Origin: Allobosea sp. BK604 | GTDB taxonomy: Bacteria > Pseudomonadota > Alphaproteobacteria > Rhizobiales > Beijerinckiaceae | NCBI RefSeq assembly: GCF_004341515.1 | Contig: NZ_SLZF01000001.1 | Span: 372,001 to 436,000, forward strand | Direction of reading: 5' to 3' | DNA: 64,000 nucleotides | Part shown: in pieces, positions 42,968-52,500 of the stretch | Layout: each line of letters starts with the position of its first letter | Numbering within the stretch: the first letter of the stretch is position 1 | Notes under the pieces: model-generated | Seen by the model: the letters and a program-made list of their open reading frames with translations, nothing else | Databases searched by the model: none | Told to the model about the DNA's origin: nothing | Program-made: the position numbers and the translations under genes

Positions 42968-43975
42968 ATGCGTCAGTTGCTGAAGTCCCTGGCCTTGGCC
43001 GTCCCCGAGATTCGTCGACTTCAGAACGAGCGCGACCAGGCCAAGGCCGACCTGACGGCCGCGCAGCGCGAACTCGCCGCGGCGCGCAGCGGCGTCGGGC
43101 TCGCCGCCGGATCCGGCGCGGCCCTGCAGACGCTGGAGGGCACCCCCTACTCCCGCTACGCCGTGCCGATCGAGTATCTGCCGTCGCGCGATTTCCAGCC
43201 GCGCTGGGGCTACAGCAAGCCGCGCATTCCCTCGCTCGATACCTGGTTTCGCGGCCATGCGGCCGACTACACCGCCTTCATGCAGCAGATGCGGGCCCAT
43301 GCGCCCGAACTGGCGCGGATACCGCTCGAATTCAGCGAAGCCAACCTGCCTCTTCCGGCCTGGGCCGGCGTGCCCTACTGCGCCTTCGACGGGCTGACGC
43401 TCTACACGATGGTGCGCACCCACAAGCCGAAGCGCTATCTCGAGATCGGCTCCGGCATCACCACCTGCTACGCCAGGCTCGCCGTCAAAGATGGCGGTCT
43501 TGACACCAAGATCACCTCGATCGATCCGGAGCCGCGCGCCAAGATCGACGCCATTTGCGACGAGATCGTCCGCGACGGGCTCGAGACCTGCGACCTAGCG
43601 ATCTTCGACACACTCGAGGCCGGCGACATCCTGTTCTTCGACGGCTCGCACCGCACCTTCATGAACTCGGACGTGACGGTGTTCTTCATCGACATCCTGC
43701 CCCGCATCAAGCCCGGCGTGATCGTGCATATCCACGACATCGCGCTGCCCTGGGACTACGACAACTTTTTCAAGAACTGGTACTGGAACGAGGCCTATAT
43801 GCTGGCCGTCTACATGATGGGCAACCAGCATCGCATCGACCCGCTGATGCCGACAGGCTATATCTGCCGCGACGGCGCCTTCGAGGCAGAGCTCGCCAAT
43901 CCGTTCGTCGATCTCGGCAAATTCAATGACGGCTGGCGCGGCGGCGGAGCGATGTGGTTCACGCACAAGCCGTGA
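42968..43975 (+). CDS. Class I methyltransferase-like protein with N-terminal coiled coil
   Basis: 335 residues. Residues ~15-45 are a probable coiled coil (RLQNERDQAKADLTAAQREL). The core is of the Methyltransf_24 type: RYLEIGSGITTCYARLA as motif I, KITSIDPEPRAKI, GDILFFDGSHRTFMNSD and IVHIHDIALPWDY (D-G-S-H and H-D pair conserved in this family). A C-terminal ~80-residue part is aromatic-rich. Follows the acetyltransferase and ends six bases before the convergent FkbM gene. Function in methylation of the glycan is inferred from place only. Confidence 0.78.
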   Translation: MRQLLKSLALAVPEIRRLQNERDQAKADLTAAQRELAAARSGVGLAAGSGAALQTLEGTPYSRYAVPIEYLPSRDFQPRWGYSKPRIPSLDTWFRGHAADYTAFMQQMRAHAPELARIPLEFSEANLPLPAWAGVPYCAFDGLTLYTMVRTHKPKRYLEIGSGITTCYARLAVKDGGLDTKITSIDPEPRAKIDAICDEIVRDGLETCDLAIFDTLEAGDILFFDGSHRTFMNSDVTVFFIDILPRIKPGVIVHIHDIALPWDYDNFFKNWYWNEAYMLAVYMMGNQHRIDPLMPTGYICRDGAFEAELANPFVDLGKFNDGWRGGGAMWFTHKP

Positions 43976-43981
43976 GCCGGA

Positions 43982-44956
43982 TCACCCTGCCCGCGCCAGC
44001 ATCACATGCCCCATCCGCTCGATCCTGTACCCGAGGGGCACCAGAATGGCCTCGCAGGCTTCGTCGGTGAGCTTCATCGAGCCCGGATGCTCATGGATGT
44101 CGATGGACAGGAACGGCTTGTAGCGCTCCAGCATCGCGCGCGCGCCGAGCAGGACCTTATCCTCGAACCCCTCGACATCGATCTTGATGACGATCCTGCT
44201 CGCGCTGGCATAGTCGAGCTGGTCCGCGAGCTTGTCCAGGGTGGTGACGGCGACGGTCAAGGGCTTCGCGCCCTCGTATAGTTGCTCCTCGGCCGTTTGC
44301 AGCCGCGAGCCTTCCGGCAGGAAAGGCGTATCACCGACCTCGTCCTCGGGCAGTTCCATGAACGCGAGAGAGCCTTCTGCATCCGAGAGCGCGTAGGGCA
44401 GCACGGTGACGCCCTTGGCGCCGTTGCGCTGGAGCGTCGCCTCCAGATAGTCCCTCGCGCGCAGCGACGGCTCGAAGGCGACGAGCCTCACCTGCTTGTC
44501 GAGCGACAGGGCATAGGGCACCGTCATCGCGCCGGTTGCGGCGCCCACATCGAGGAAGAGCGCTCCGTCGATCAGCTCGGCCTTCATCCGGTCCGAATGG
44601 CCGGTCTCGACCATGAGTTCGATGGAATGGTCGGAACTGGCGCCGATGCAGTTGCGCATGGTCATCAGTGTGTAGCGTGGCAGGGTCATCGGCACGCCAT
44701 TCAGCTTGACCCTGAACCAGGCATCGGTCTGCGATGCCATGATCGCGTCGAGCCTGCCGCGCACCAGCGCACGCCAGCCCAATTCCTGCGCAATTCCCGC
44801 CGCCTGCTCCAGCGGCATCGTCCGCCAGTCCGGCGTGCCCGGCCGCACGAAGGCGAAGGTGCCGACGAAGCGGCGCAGCGCAGCTTCGCAAAGCGGGCCT
44901 TCACGCAGCCAGCGGATCATCGGAACGGAAAGGGCCAGACGCTTCAGTTCAGACAT
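43982..44956 (-). CDS. FkbM family methyltransferase
   Basis: 324 residues with an FkbM core: ALFLDVGAATGAMTVPYAL as motif I, RLVAFEPSLRARDYL, VLPYALSDAEGSLAF, TTLDKLADQL and IKIDVEGFEDKVLLGA (D-V-E-G signature). The first ~110 residues form a lead seen in some cluster-borne FkbM proteins. FkbM-type enzymes O-methylate polyketides and sugars. Last gene of the minus-strand run beginning at 54.8 kb, 54 bases after another FkbM gene. Confidence 0.87.
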   Translation of the reverse strand: MSELKRLALSVPMIRWLREGPLCEAALRRFVGTFAFVRPGTPDWRTMPLEQAAGIAQELGWRALVRGRLDAIMASQTDAWFRVKLNGVPMTLPRYTLMTMRNCIGASSDHSIELMVETGHSDRMKAELIDGALFLDVGAATGAMTVPYALSLDKQVRLVAFEPSLRARDYLEATLQRNGAKGVTVLPYALSDAEGSLAFMELPEDEVGDTPFLPEGSRLQTAEEQLYEGAKPLTVAVTTLDKLADQLDYASASRIVIKIDVEGFEDKVLLGARAMLERYKPFLSIDIHEHPGSMKLTDEACEAILVPLGYRIERMGHVMLARAG

Positions 44957-45010
44957 GCTCGGGATTCCGCATGGCGTGAAGTGGCAGGAGCCAGGGCCGT
45001 CGAAGTCGAT

Positions 45011-46318
45011 CTAGAACACCACCGGTGGCTGCATGCCGTCGAAGCCCGCATAACGGTAGATCACCGCGCCATTCCAGCGGAAAGTGGGGTCAGCTCCGCT
45101 GATGAATTCGATATAGGGCGTGATCTTGCCAGCGACGCGCATGTTGAAGGCCCAGTCGCGATAGGTCTCCGCCATCAACCTGCTATAGGTGTGATAGCGC
45201 TGCACCCGGCCGCGATCGGTATCGATACCGGCATAGATCTCGTTGTCGCGCCCATCCGCCGTAAACTCGGTGCGGCAGACGTAGCGGCCGGCCGGCAGTT
45301 CGAGATGTGCCTTCAGGGCGACATTGCCATTAGCCGCGATGTTGAACATCTCCGGCGTCAGCCGTGCCACCTCGACAGGTTCGCCTGCATTGAAATACCG
45401 GTCCGAAGTCGCTTCGCTCTCGTGAACAAAAAGAATGTTGGCGATAGTGATGCCGGCGTCGAAATCCTCCACCGAGCGGATGCGGCGATAATTCGACAGA
45501 TCGACCGCAACGTAGCCGGCTGCCGTCAGCAACTCGTGACAAGCCATGTCGTTCGGGCTCTGCTCGAGGATGAGGATGGGCTTGCCTTCGGCTAGAATCC
45601 GCTTCGCGCCCTTCAGTGCGTCGAGTTCGGCGCCCTCAATATCCATCTTGATGATGCGCGGCATCAGGCCGGTCGCGGTGACGAAATCATCGAGCGCCAG
45701 CGTTTCGACGCGGTAGCTGGCACCGCCTTCGGCGCCGAGATTGTTGTAGATCGAATCGTTGAGGTGATCGCCCGGATAGAGCGTCACGATCTCATGCGAG
45801 GTGTGATAGACCGCGCGATAATAGAGCGACACGTTGCTGCAGCCTGCCTGGACCAGATTGTAATGCGTCTTGTCGATGATGCGCGGGCTCGCCTCGAAGG
45901 CGCAGACCGTCCCGCGCGGCCCAACGTGTCGCGACATGATCGCCGCCAGGGCGCCGGCATTGGCTCCGACATCGAAGGCGATGTCGCCGGGTCTGCAATA
46001 GTCGCGGAGCGCGATCTGGACCATCGCCTCCCAAAAATTCGGCTCCCAGAATTTCGGAATCGGGAAGCTGCTGGCGGCGGCGTGGGCTTCGCTCATCGGG
46101 TCACTCCAGGCAGGCTGATAGACGACCGGTGCTTCGAACGGCTTGGCCGCCGGCGCCTGAAAACTTGGATCTTGGCGGGAAACCGCTGCTTCGAGGGCGC
46201 CGACGCGCTCGCGCAGATGTCCGACCGCTTGGCTGATGTCCTGGAGTTGACCCGCCATCGCCCTGGCCAACCCCAGATAGCGACGCGCGCCGTTCATCAA
46301 CCGCTGTCTCAACTGCAT
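45011..46318 (-). CDS. FkbM family methyltransferase with extra C-terminal domain
   Basis: 435 residues from ATG at 46318, just after the upstream stop; the longer frame to 46390 overlaps that gene. An N-terminal helical/coiled-coil part (residues ~15-50, LQDISQAVGHLRERVGALEA) precedes the FkbM domain: IAFDVGANAGALAAIMSR, VCAFEASPRIIDKTHYNL, VETLALDDFV and IIKMDIEGAELDALKGA. After ~300 comes a beta-rich ~130-residue domain (ELPAGRYVCRTEFTADGRD, VIYRYAGFDG) unlike usual FkbM proteins, possibly a sugar- or protein-binding module. Confidence 0.83.
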   Translation of the reverse strand: MQLRQRLMNGARRYLGLARAMAGQLQDISQAVGHLRERVGALEAAVSRQDPSFQAPAAKPFEAPVVYQPAWSDPMSEAHAAASSFPIPKFWEPNFWEAMVQIALRDYCRPGDIAFDVGANAGALAAIMSRHVGPRGTVCAFEASPRIIDKTHYNLVQAGCSNVSLYYRAVYHTSHEIVTLYPGDHLNDSIYNNLGAEGGASYRVETLALDDFVTATGLMPRIIKMDIEGAELDALKGAKRILAEGKPILILEQSPNDMACHELLTAAGYVAVDLSNYRRIRSVEDFDAGITIANILFVHESEATSDRYFNAGEPVEVARLTPEMFNIAANGNVALKAHLELPAGRYVCRTEFTADGRDNEIYAGIDTDRGRVQRYHTYSRLMAETYRDWAFNMRVAGKITPYIEFISGADPTFRWNGAVIYRYAGFDGMQPPVVF

Positions 46319-46334
46319 CGAAGCCCCCGCAACG

Positions 46335-47270
46335 TCAGGCAATTCCGTAATCGCTCGATAGCACCCTGCGCACGCCCTCGACGAGGCCAACCTTCGGCTG
46401 CCAACCCGTCGTGCTCAGAAACTGGCTTGCGTCCAGCGTTTTATAGGAAGCTCCCTTGAAGGTGCCGGGCGGGTAGGTGATCGCCGCCTTCCACCCCAGG
46501 GCCTCGACCACGGCACGCGCCGATTGGTCGATCGTCACCGGGGCGTTCGACGAACAGTTCAGCATGGCGTTCTCGAAGGCTCCATCGGCCGCGAGGATGG
46601 CCGCGATCTGGTCATCGACATAGAGCAGGTCGCGCACCGTGTCGGGCTCCCCCCAGACCGTGAAGGCCGCGGCGCCGTCGCGCATTTCCTTCACCGCCCT
46701 GTCGATCATGCCGGTCATGAAATGCGTCCGCTCCGGTGCCTTGTGATCGCCGGGCCCGTATACTGTCGCGAGGAAGAGGTGGAGATAGCGCAGACCGTAC
46801 TGCGACGCGTAGGTCTCACTGCCAACCGCCAGCAGCTGCTTGGCCAGTCCGTAGCCACGGACGCTCTGATGCATCGGCCCCGACTGGAACTCACCCTCGA
46901 CGATGGGCTTGTCGCTTTCGGGAAAGGCGCAGGAGCTGCCGGTCGAGATCAGCTTGGCCTGGGGCTGGTGCAGCCGCCAGGCCTCCAGCACGTTGAGGTG
47001 GATGCGGGCGTTGATGGCGATCAGTTCGCCCTGGATGCCGTACTGGACCTGCCCGGTACGCTGGCGCGTGACCAGATGGAGGATGCGCTCGACCTTCGGC
47101 GCAGCTTTGAAGACACGCAGCGCGACTTCGGAATCGGAGAGGTCTCCCGCCGAGCGGCCAACCGGGTGATAGGCCCAGCCGCGTTCCTTGAAATAGCGCA
47201 CAAAGTTTCGGCCGAGGAAGCCGTCGCTACCGAGGATCAGCGTCGTGCCGTTGTCAGGGGTTGAAGCCAT
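46335..47270 (-). CDS. GDP-fucose-synthase-like extended SDR
   Basis: 311 residues from ATG at 47270, overlapping the upstream gene by 17 bases. Rossmann motif TLILGSDGFLGRNFVRYF, catalytic Ser near STGSSCAFP, and Tyr/Lys in VRGYGLAKQLL. Segments such as LHLFLATVYGPGDH and GEPDTVRDLLYVDD resemble Fcl (GDP-L-fucose synthase)-type epimerase/reductases. With another SDR and a C-methyltransferase directly upstream, it probably acts on a 4-keto-6-deoxy sugar. The nucleotide (GDP or dTDP) is not evident. Confidence 0.82.
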   Translation of the reverse strand: MASTPDNGTTLILGSDGFLGRNFVRYFKERGWAYHPVGRSAGDLSDSEVALRVFKAAPKVERILHLVTRQRTGQVQYGIQGELIAINARIHLNVLEAWRLHQPQAKLISTGSSCAFPESDKPIVEGEFQSGPMHQSVRGYGLAKQLLAVGSETYASQYGLRYLHLFLATVYGPGDHKAPERTHFMTGMIDRAVKEMRDGAAAFTVWGEPDTVRDLLYVDDQIAAILAADGAFENAMLNCSSNAPVTIDQSARAVVEALGWKAAITYPPGTFKGASYKTLDASQFLSTTGWQPKVGLVEGVRRVLSSDYGIA

Positions 47271-48210
47271 GTCGCTCCCATTCCAGGCGATACCACGCAA
47301 CGGTGGGTTTCATGCCCTCTTCCAGGCTGGCGAAATCGAGCCCGAGAGCCTCACGGATGCGCTGCGAGGTCGAGACCCGCTTGGCCGGGCCGAAGGCGCC
47401 CGGCTTCCCGGCCTCGATCGGTTTCTCCCGCCCGGCTACCTTCAGCACGGTCGTCGCCAGATCCTGCAGTGTCGTGGTGTGTCCCGTGCAAAGGTTGTAG
47501 GTCTCGTTGCGGCCCCGCCAGGCCAGCGAGCGGCTGAAGGCCTCGACCACATCCCCGACATAGACGAAATCGCGCTCCACCATCGGATCGCCTTTGATGG
47601 CGAAGACCGGATCGTCGTTCAGCGCCTTCATCACGAAGGCCGGCGCGACATGCGCCTTGGTCAGCGTCACGCTGTCATGGGCGCCATAGGGATTGGACAG
47701 GCGAAAGACCACGCTGTTGACGCCGAAGCGCTGAGCGTAGAGTCCGGCGATGACCTCGGCCCAGCGCTTCGACCAGGCGTAGAAGGCCTCGTTGGGGTTC
47801 GGCGGGGCGTTGAGGTCGACCGGGACAGCGTCATCCATCACCCCCAGCCCGGCCTCGTAGACTGCGACCGAACTGGCGAGGCGAACCTCGGAGATCTTCC
47901 GCTCGGCGCAGAAATGATAGACCTGCGTGTTCAGTTGGACATTGTTGAGGACGATGTCGCTTTGCGCCAGGTCGAAGCGCCCGGAATCGTAGCGGAAAGC
48001 CCCGACATGGATGACGACCGTGTCCGGCGGCAACACCGGCAGCGTCGCAAGTTCCGATAACGGCACCACCTGCGTGCAGCCCGGCACCGTCCGCGTGCCG
48101 CCGGTGACCCCGATTAACCGTTCGACGCGGCCGGACAGCGCCTGTGCCAGATTCCGGCCGACAAAGCCGCTGGCGCCGAACAGGACGACGGCGGACGGCA
48201 GCCCGCTCAT
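47254..48210 (-). CDS. NAD-dependent epimerase/dehydratase family SDR
   Basis: 318 residues. AVVLFGASGFVGRNLAQAL binds NAD(P); VRLASSVAVYEAG and FYAWSKRWAEVIAG supply the Ser and Tyr/Lys; VFRLSNPYGAHDSVT and VERDFVYVGDV follow. The family includes sugar 4-epimerases and 4-ketoreductases. Start overlaps the C-methyltransferase stop by four bases. It may reduce the C-methylated keto sugar, as in branched-sugar pathways where a C-methyltransferase precedes a ketoreductase. Confidence 0.82.
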   Translation of the reverse strand: MSGLPSAVVLFGASGFVGRNLAQALSGRVERLIGVTGGTRTVPGCTQVVPLSELATLPVLPPDTVVIHVGAFRYDSGRFDLAQSDIVLNNVQLNTQVYHFCAERKISEVRLASSVAVYEAGLGVMDDAVPVDLNAPPNPNEAFYAWSKRWAEVIAGLYAQRFGVNSVVFRLSNPYGAHDSVTLTKAHVAPAFVMKALNDDPVFAIKGDPMVERDFVYVGDVVEAFSRSLAWRGRNETYNLCTGHTTTLQDLATTVLKVAGREKPIEAGKPGAFGPAKRVSTSQRIREALGLDFASLEEGMKPTVAWYRLEWERHGFNP

Positions 48211-49448
48211 TTCACCGCATCTTTGCCGATAACCTGCAGCTGTGGCACAGGCACGATGAACTCTCCGCCCGACGCGAAATAGTCCTGCTCCTTGGCGATG
48301 AACTCCGACAGGAAGTTCCAGGCCAGCACAAGATAGGCATCGGGCCGCTTCTCGCCCTCGGCGATGATCGGGATGCGCGAGCCCGGCATCATGTAGCCAA
48401 CCTTCATCGGGTTCTTCTCGGTCGCCTGCTGGACCAACTCGGGCCCGATACCGAAGCTGTTGACCAGCGTCGCACCTTTGGCAGGCGCGCCATAGGCGTA
48501 GACGCTCTTGCCCTCGGCTTTGTAGCGCTGGAGGAGGGCGACGAGATCGTCGCGCAGCTTCCAGACGTTCTTGGCGAAGGTCTCGTAGGTCTCGAACTCG
48601 CCGAATTTCTTGGCCGCCTCGTCGGCGCGCATCGCGAGGACCGACTGGCCGACCGGACGCTTGCCCTTCGGCGCCACGTGGATCTCCAGCGAGCCCCCGT
48701 GGATGTCGACGATGCCGGCCTCGAAGACCTCGAGCCCGTGCTGCGCGAACAGCGCCTCGATCGACTTCAGCGTGTAGTAGACCAGATGCTCGTGATAGAC
48801 CTGATCGAAGGCAAGATTCTCGAGCATGCCGCCGAGATAGATCGCCTGCACGACGAAGACGCCGTCATCAGTCAGGAGCTTCTTCACGCCTTCGATGACG
48901 CTGTGTAGCTCCTCGAGATGGAAGAACACGCCTGCCGCCGTGACCAGCGAGGCCTTACCCTCCTTGCTGACGATCTCCTCGGCAGTCGTATCGTTGAAGA
49001 AGCGCACCCAGGTTGGCACGCCGCGCTTCAGCGCCAGCTCGACCACGTTGGCGGCCGGATCGATGCCGAGCACGCGCAGCCCCAGCGGCTGGTACTGCGC
49101 CAGCCACGAGCCATCATTGGCGCCGATATCGACGACGAGATCGCCTGGCTTCAGCCCATAGGTTCGGGTCAGACGCTCCGCCGTCTCCTTGAAATGCGCG
49201 ACCAGGGTCTTGGTCGTGCCGGAGACGTAGGGATAGTCCGTGAACATACTTTCCTTCGGGATCGTATGATCGATCTGCACCAAGGTGCAGCTCCGGCAGA
49301 AGCCGACGCGAAGCGGATAATAAGGCTCGCGCTGATCCTTGAGCCCTGGCGGAATCAGGCGATTGCAATGCGGCTGATCTCCAAGGTCCAGAAACAGCTC
49401 CACGTCCTTCGATCCGCAACTGCGGCAAGCGATACCCAGCGAGGTCAT
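48207..49448 (-). CDS. Nucleotide-sugar C-methyltransferase
   Basis: About 413 residues from ATG at 49448; ATG at 49463 is five codons upstream. All three modules of the TylCIII/EvaC/TcaB9 family are present: the N-terminal zinc ribbon (CRSCGSKDVELFLDLGDQP and FCRSCTLVQ), SAM motif LVVDIGANDGSWLAQY, the catalytic FDQVYHEHLVYYTLKS, and the C-terminal Rossmann module AYGAPAKGATLVNSFG. These enzymes place a methyl branch on C3 of a dTDP- or GDP-4-keto sugar. Two SDRs follow directly, completing a plausible branched deoxy-sugar route. Confidence 0.9.
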   Translation of the reverse strand: MTSLGIACRSCGSKDVELFLDLGDQPHCNRLIPPGLKDQREPYYPLRVGFCRSCTLVQIDHTIPKESMFTDYPYVSGTTKTLVAHFKETAERLTRTYGLKPGDLVVDIGANDGSWLAQYQPLGLRVLGIDPAANVVELALKRGVPTWVRFFNDTTAEEIVSKEGKASLVTAAGVFFHLEELHSVIEGVKKLLTDDGVFVVQAIYLGGMLENLAFDQVYHEHLVYYTLKSIEALFAQHGLEVFEAGIVDIHGGSLEIHVAPKGKRPVGQSVLAMRADEAAKKFGEFETYETFAKNVWKLRDDLVALLQRYKAEGKSVYAYGAPAKGATLVNSFGIGPELVQQATEKNPMKVGYMMPGSRIPIIAEGEKRPDAYLVLAWNFLSEFIAKEQDYFASGGEFIVPVPQLQVIGKDAVK

Positions 49449-49506
49449 CTTGTCAGGTCTCATCCATCTGTCGGTGTTCGTCGGCGGTCTCGTCCGTCGA
49501 GGGAGC

Positions 49507-52500
49507 TCACGTACTCCAGGACCACCAGTGCTGCTCATGTCGGTTATCGTTGAAGAGGTTGTAGTGCGGCCGCTGCGGCAGGCCGAACTCGACCTGATCC
49601 GCCCGCTCCCAGTCCTGCAGCTTTAACAGCATCCGCATCAGCTGGAGCTGACGCTTCCGCGGCCCGAGCTGCAGGTTGAGCTCATCGGTCTGCTTGGCGG
49701 CACCAAGCAGGCGCCCGCTCGAGCGCAGTGCCGCTTCGGCGAAGGCTCCGGACTCGCCCCGGCGGTTCAGATAGGCCGCGGTCGCGGCCGCCAGATCGAA
49801 ATCCGTGCTGTAATGGTAGCAATACGACTTGCGATAGGTCAGCGCGCGGCGGAACAACTCCTCCGCCTCCGCCACAGGATGTGCATCGTAGCTGTAGGCG
49901 ATACCGGCCTCGGTCCGGTGCAAATACCACGCCCGCAGATCCTCGATCTCGGCGCGCGGATTCTGCGTCGTCCGTTCCTCCGGATAATTGTTGAACACGC
50001 CGAGCCGCTTGGGCACGTGCAGCGTATTGATATGGGTGAGCACGCGGCCCTTGAACTCAGTGTCGCCGGCGGCCCGGAAATCCTCGTCGTAATAGCCGAA
50101 GCGCTCGTGGATCGACTTGCGGTAGACCCCGGCCACCCAGCTCAGGTAGCACGTCTCCAGGCGGATCAGCGAGGGATCGAAGCCGGTGCGGTCATAGACC
50201 ATCACATCGTGGTTGAAGATGCCGGCCTTGTCGACCTCGGTCACGATCGAATCGGCCATCACCCAGTCGACCTTCGGGTCGCGGTCGAGTGCTTCCACCA
50301 GGATCGAGAGGCAGTCGGGATGCATCCCCTCGTCCGCCCCTAGGAAGGTCAGATAGGGCGCGCGCGCCAGCTTGATGCCGCGATTCCAGGCGGCCTGGAT
50401 GGTTTCGCGCTTCTCCGAGCGGGCGAACACGATCGGCAGCGACCGCTCGCTGCAATAGGCCTTGAAGACCTCATATTCCTCGGTCGGCGAGGCGCTGTCG
50501 ACCAGCACGACCTCGACCTGCCCCGCCCGCGTCAGCGACTGAGCCGAGATGTTGTCGAGCAGTGTGCGCAGCTTGGATTCGGCATTGTAGAGCGAGACGA
50601 TGACCGAGACCTTCGGGCTGCCGCCGGCTGGCCTGCGGTCGTCCAGCAGCGCGAGCGGAAGGTCCGGCTTCGTCAGATTGCGGCGATACTGCTCGTCGAG
50701 GATGGCGCGAGAGCGCTCCAGCGCATGCTCTTCGGGGCCGAACATCGCCTCGGCCGCCTCGGCCTCGCGTACATAGCCCGCGCCGCGCAGCGTCTCCGCC
50801 ACGAAATCGAGATCATCGAACTGATCCTTGCCGAGCCAGCGCATGACCCGCAGGCAATAGGTCGCCGCGATCAGGTCGCCGCCGCGCTGCAGCTCGAGCC
50901 GAGCCATGTCGCGGGTGATCTGCGCCCGGGCGACCCGGATCGAGCCGAGCTCGGAGGAAACGCGGCCAAGCTTCTTGACGATGTCGCTGTCGGTGCGTTC
51001 GGCGAGGCTGAGCAATCGCTTCCGCGTCCCCTCGACCGCAGCCGCCGAGCGGATCTGGACAAGGCTCGCCGCGTCAAGGTCGGCGTATTTGGTCAGCGCC
51101 TTGGTAACGAGGTCCTTGACCGGCGCGAGCGCGTGCTGCCAGGGCTGTGCCCCGCTGAGAGTGCGCTTGGCCGATCCGAGCCTGAGCCTGACTTGCCGCA
51201 AATTGCGCTTCACTTCGGGAGGCAAGTTCTTGGCGGCCACAAGGCGGGCCCGTCCGAGAAGACTGCGATCGTTGGGACGATGCGGCCGATTGAAGTTGTC
51301 AAAGCGATGGCGGAATTCCGCGACGCTTCGCACCGCCGCACGGTCCTTGTTCCCCAAGGGCTCGTACATGATCTCCAGCGCCCGGTCGTCCGCCCGCATG
51401 GGTCGCGCCAGCAGGGTATCGACGATGCGGCGGCGCGTGCCGTCGTAATCGGCGAGTGCCGTCCGGATGCGATCTGCCGCAGAACGGCTGCAATCGATGT
51501 CGATCACGAGATCGGACAGCTCCGGATAATGCTCCTCGATCCAGCCCGCCGCGCCCGCCCGGCGCGAGATGAAGGCGGGGCAACCATGGCGGAGCGCCTC
51601 GAGCACCACGAGGTTGAACTGGTCGTAGCGAGAGGGCAGCACGACGAGGCTCCTGCCGCGAAAGAACTCGCTCAGCTGGGCCGGAGTCCAAGGCTCCACC
51701 GATTGCAGCGTGACCTGCCGCAGCCGCGCCATCGCCTCGATCGTCGCGGCCGAGCCAATGCCGGTGGGGTCGACGACTTCCGAGCCGACCAGCATGGCGT
51801 TGCGATAGGATGCGGGGTCGAGGCACCAGGCGATATCGGCAAAGATATCGGGGCCTTTCCGCCGCTCGCGGCGGCCGATGAAGGCGACGTCCGGCTTTTC
51901 GCCGGTGATAGGTGCCTGCACCGGCTCCGTCGCGCCGATGATGTGAAGCGGGTCGATCATGCGCGCCGTAAGGCCCGTGCGCCGCTCCCACTCAGCAGCA
52001 TAGGGGCCGCTGAGCGCGTAACGCGCGTCGACGCTGCGATATTGCAAGCGTTCGCGAATGCGCAGCTCGGCCAGGCGCCGGCTCGAGGCCGAGCTATGCG
52101 GCCAGATATCGTTCAGCGCACTGGAGATCGTGCCGTGCAGCGCCAGCGCCACAGTGCCGATGCGAATACCATGCGCCTCAAGGGCGCCGCGGATGAACAG
52201 GCCGTAGGTGTAGTAGTCGGGCGTATCGACGACGTCGAACTGGCATGCTCCGAGGGCGTTCTCGACGGCTGCGGCAAGTTGCCAAGCCTTCAGATAGTCC
52301 CAGTACAGATGCAGCGTCTCGGCTGGAAGATTGCGGAGATTGGCCGAATAGATCCGCTCCAGCGGAATCCCGACCGCATTCGCCGGACGCGGCGCCGAAA
52401 CCGGCTCGTCCTGAAGGAAATAGAAATAGGTATTCTCGGGCGATTGCTCGATGAGCTTACGATAGCTCGATTGGCCGCCGCCGACCGTCTTGTAGATATC

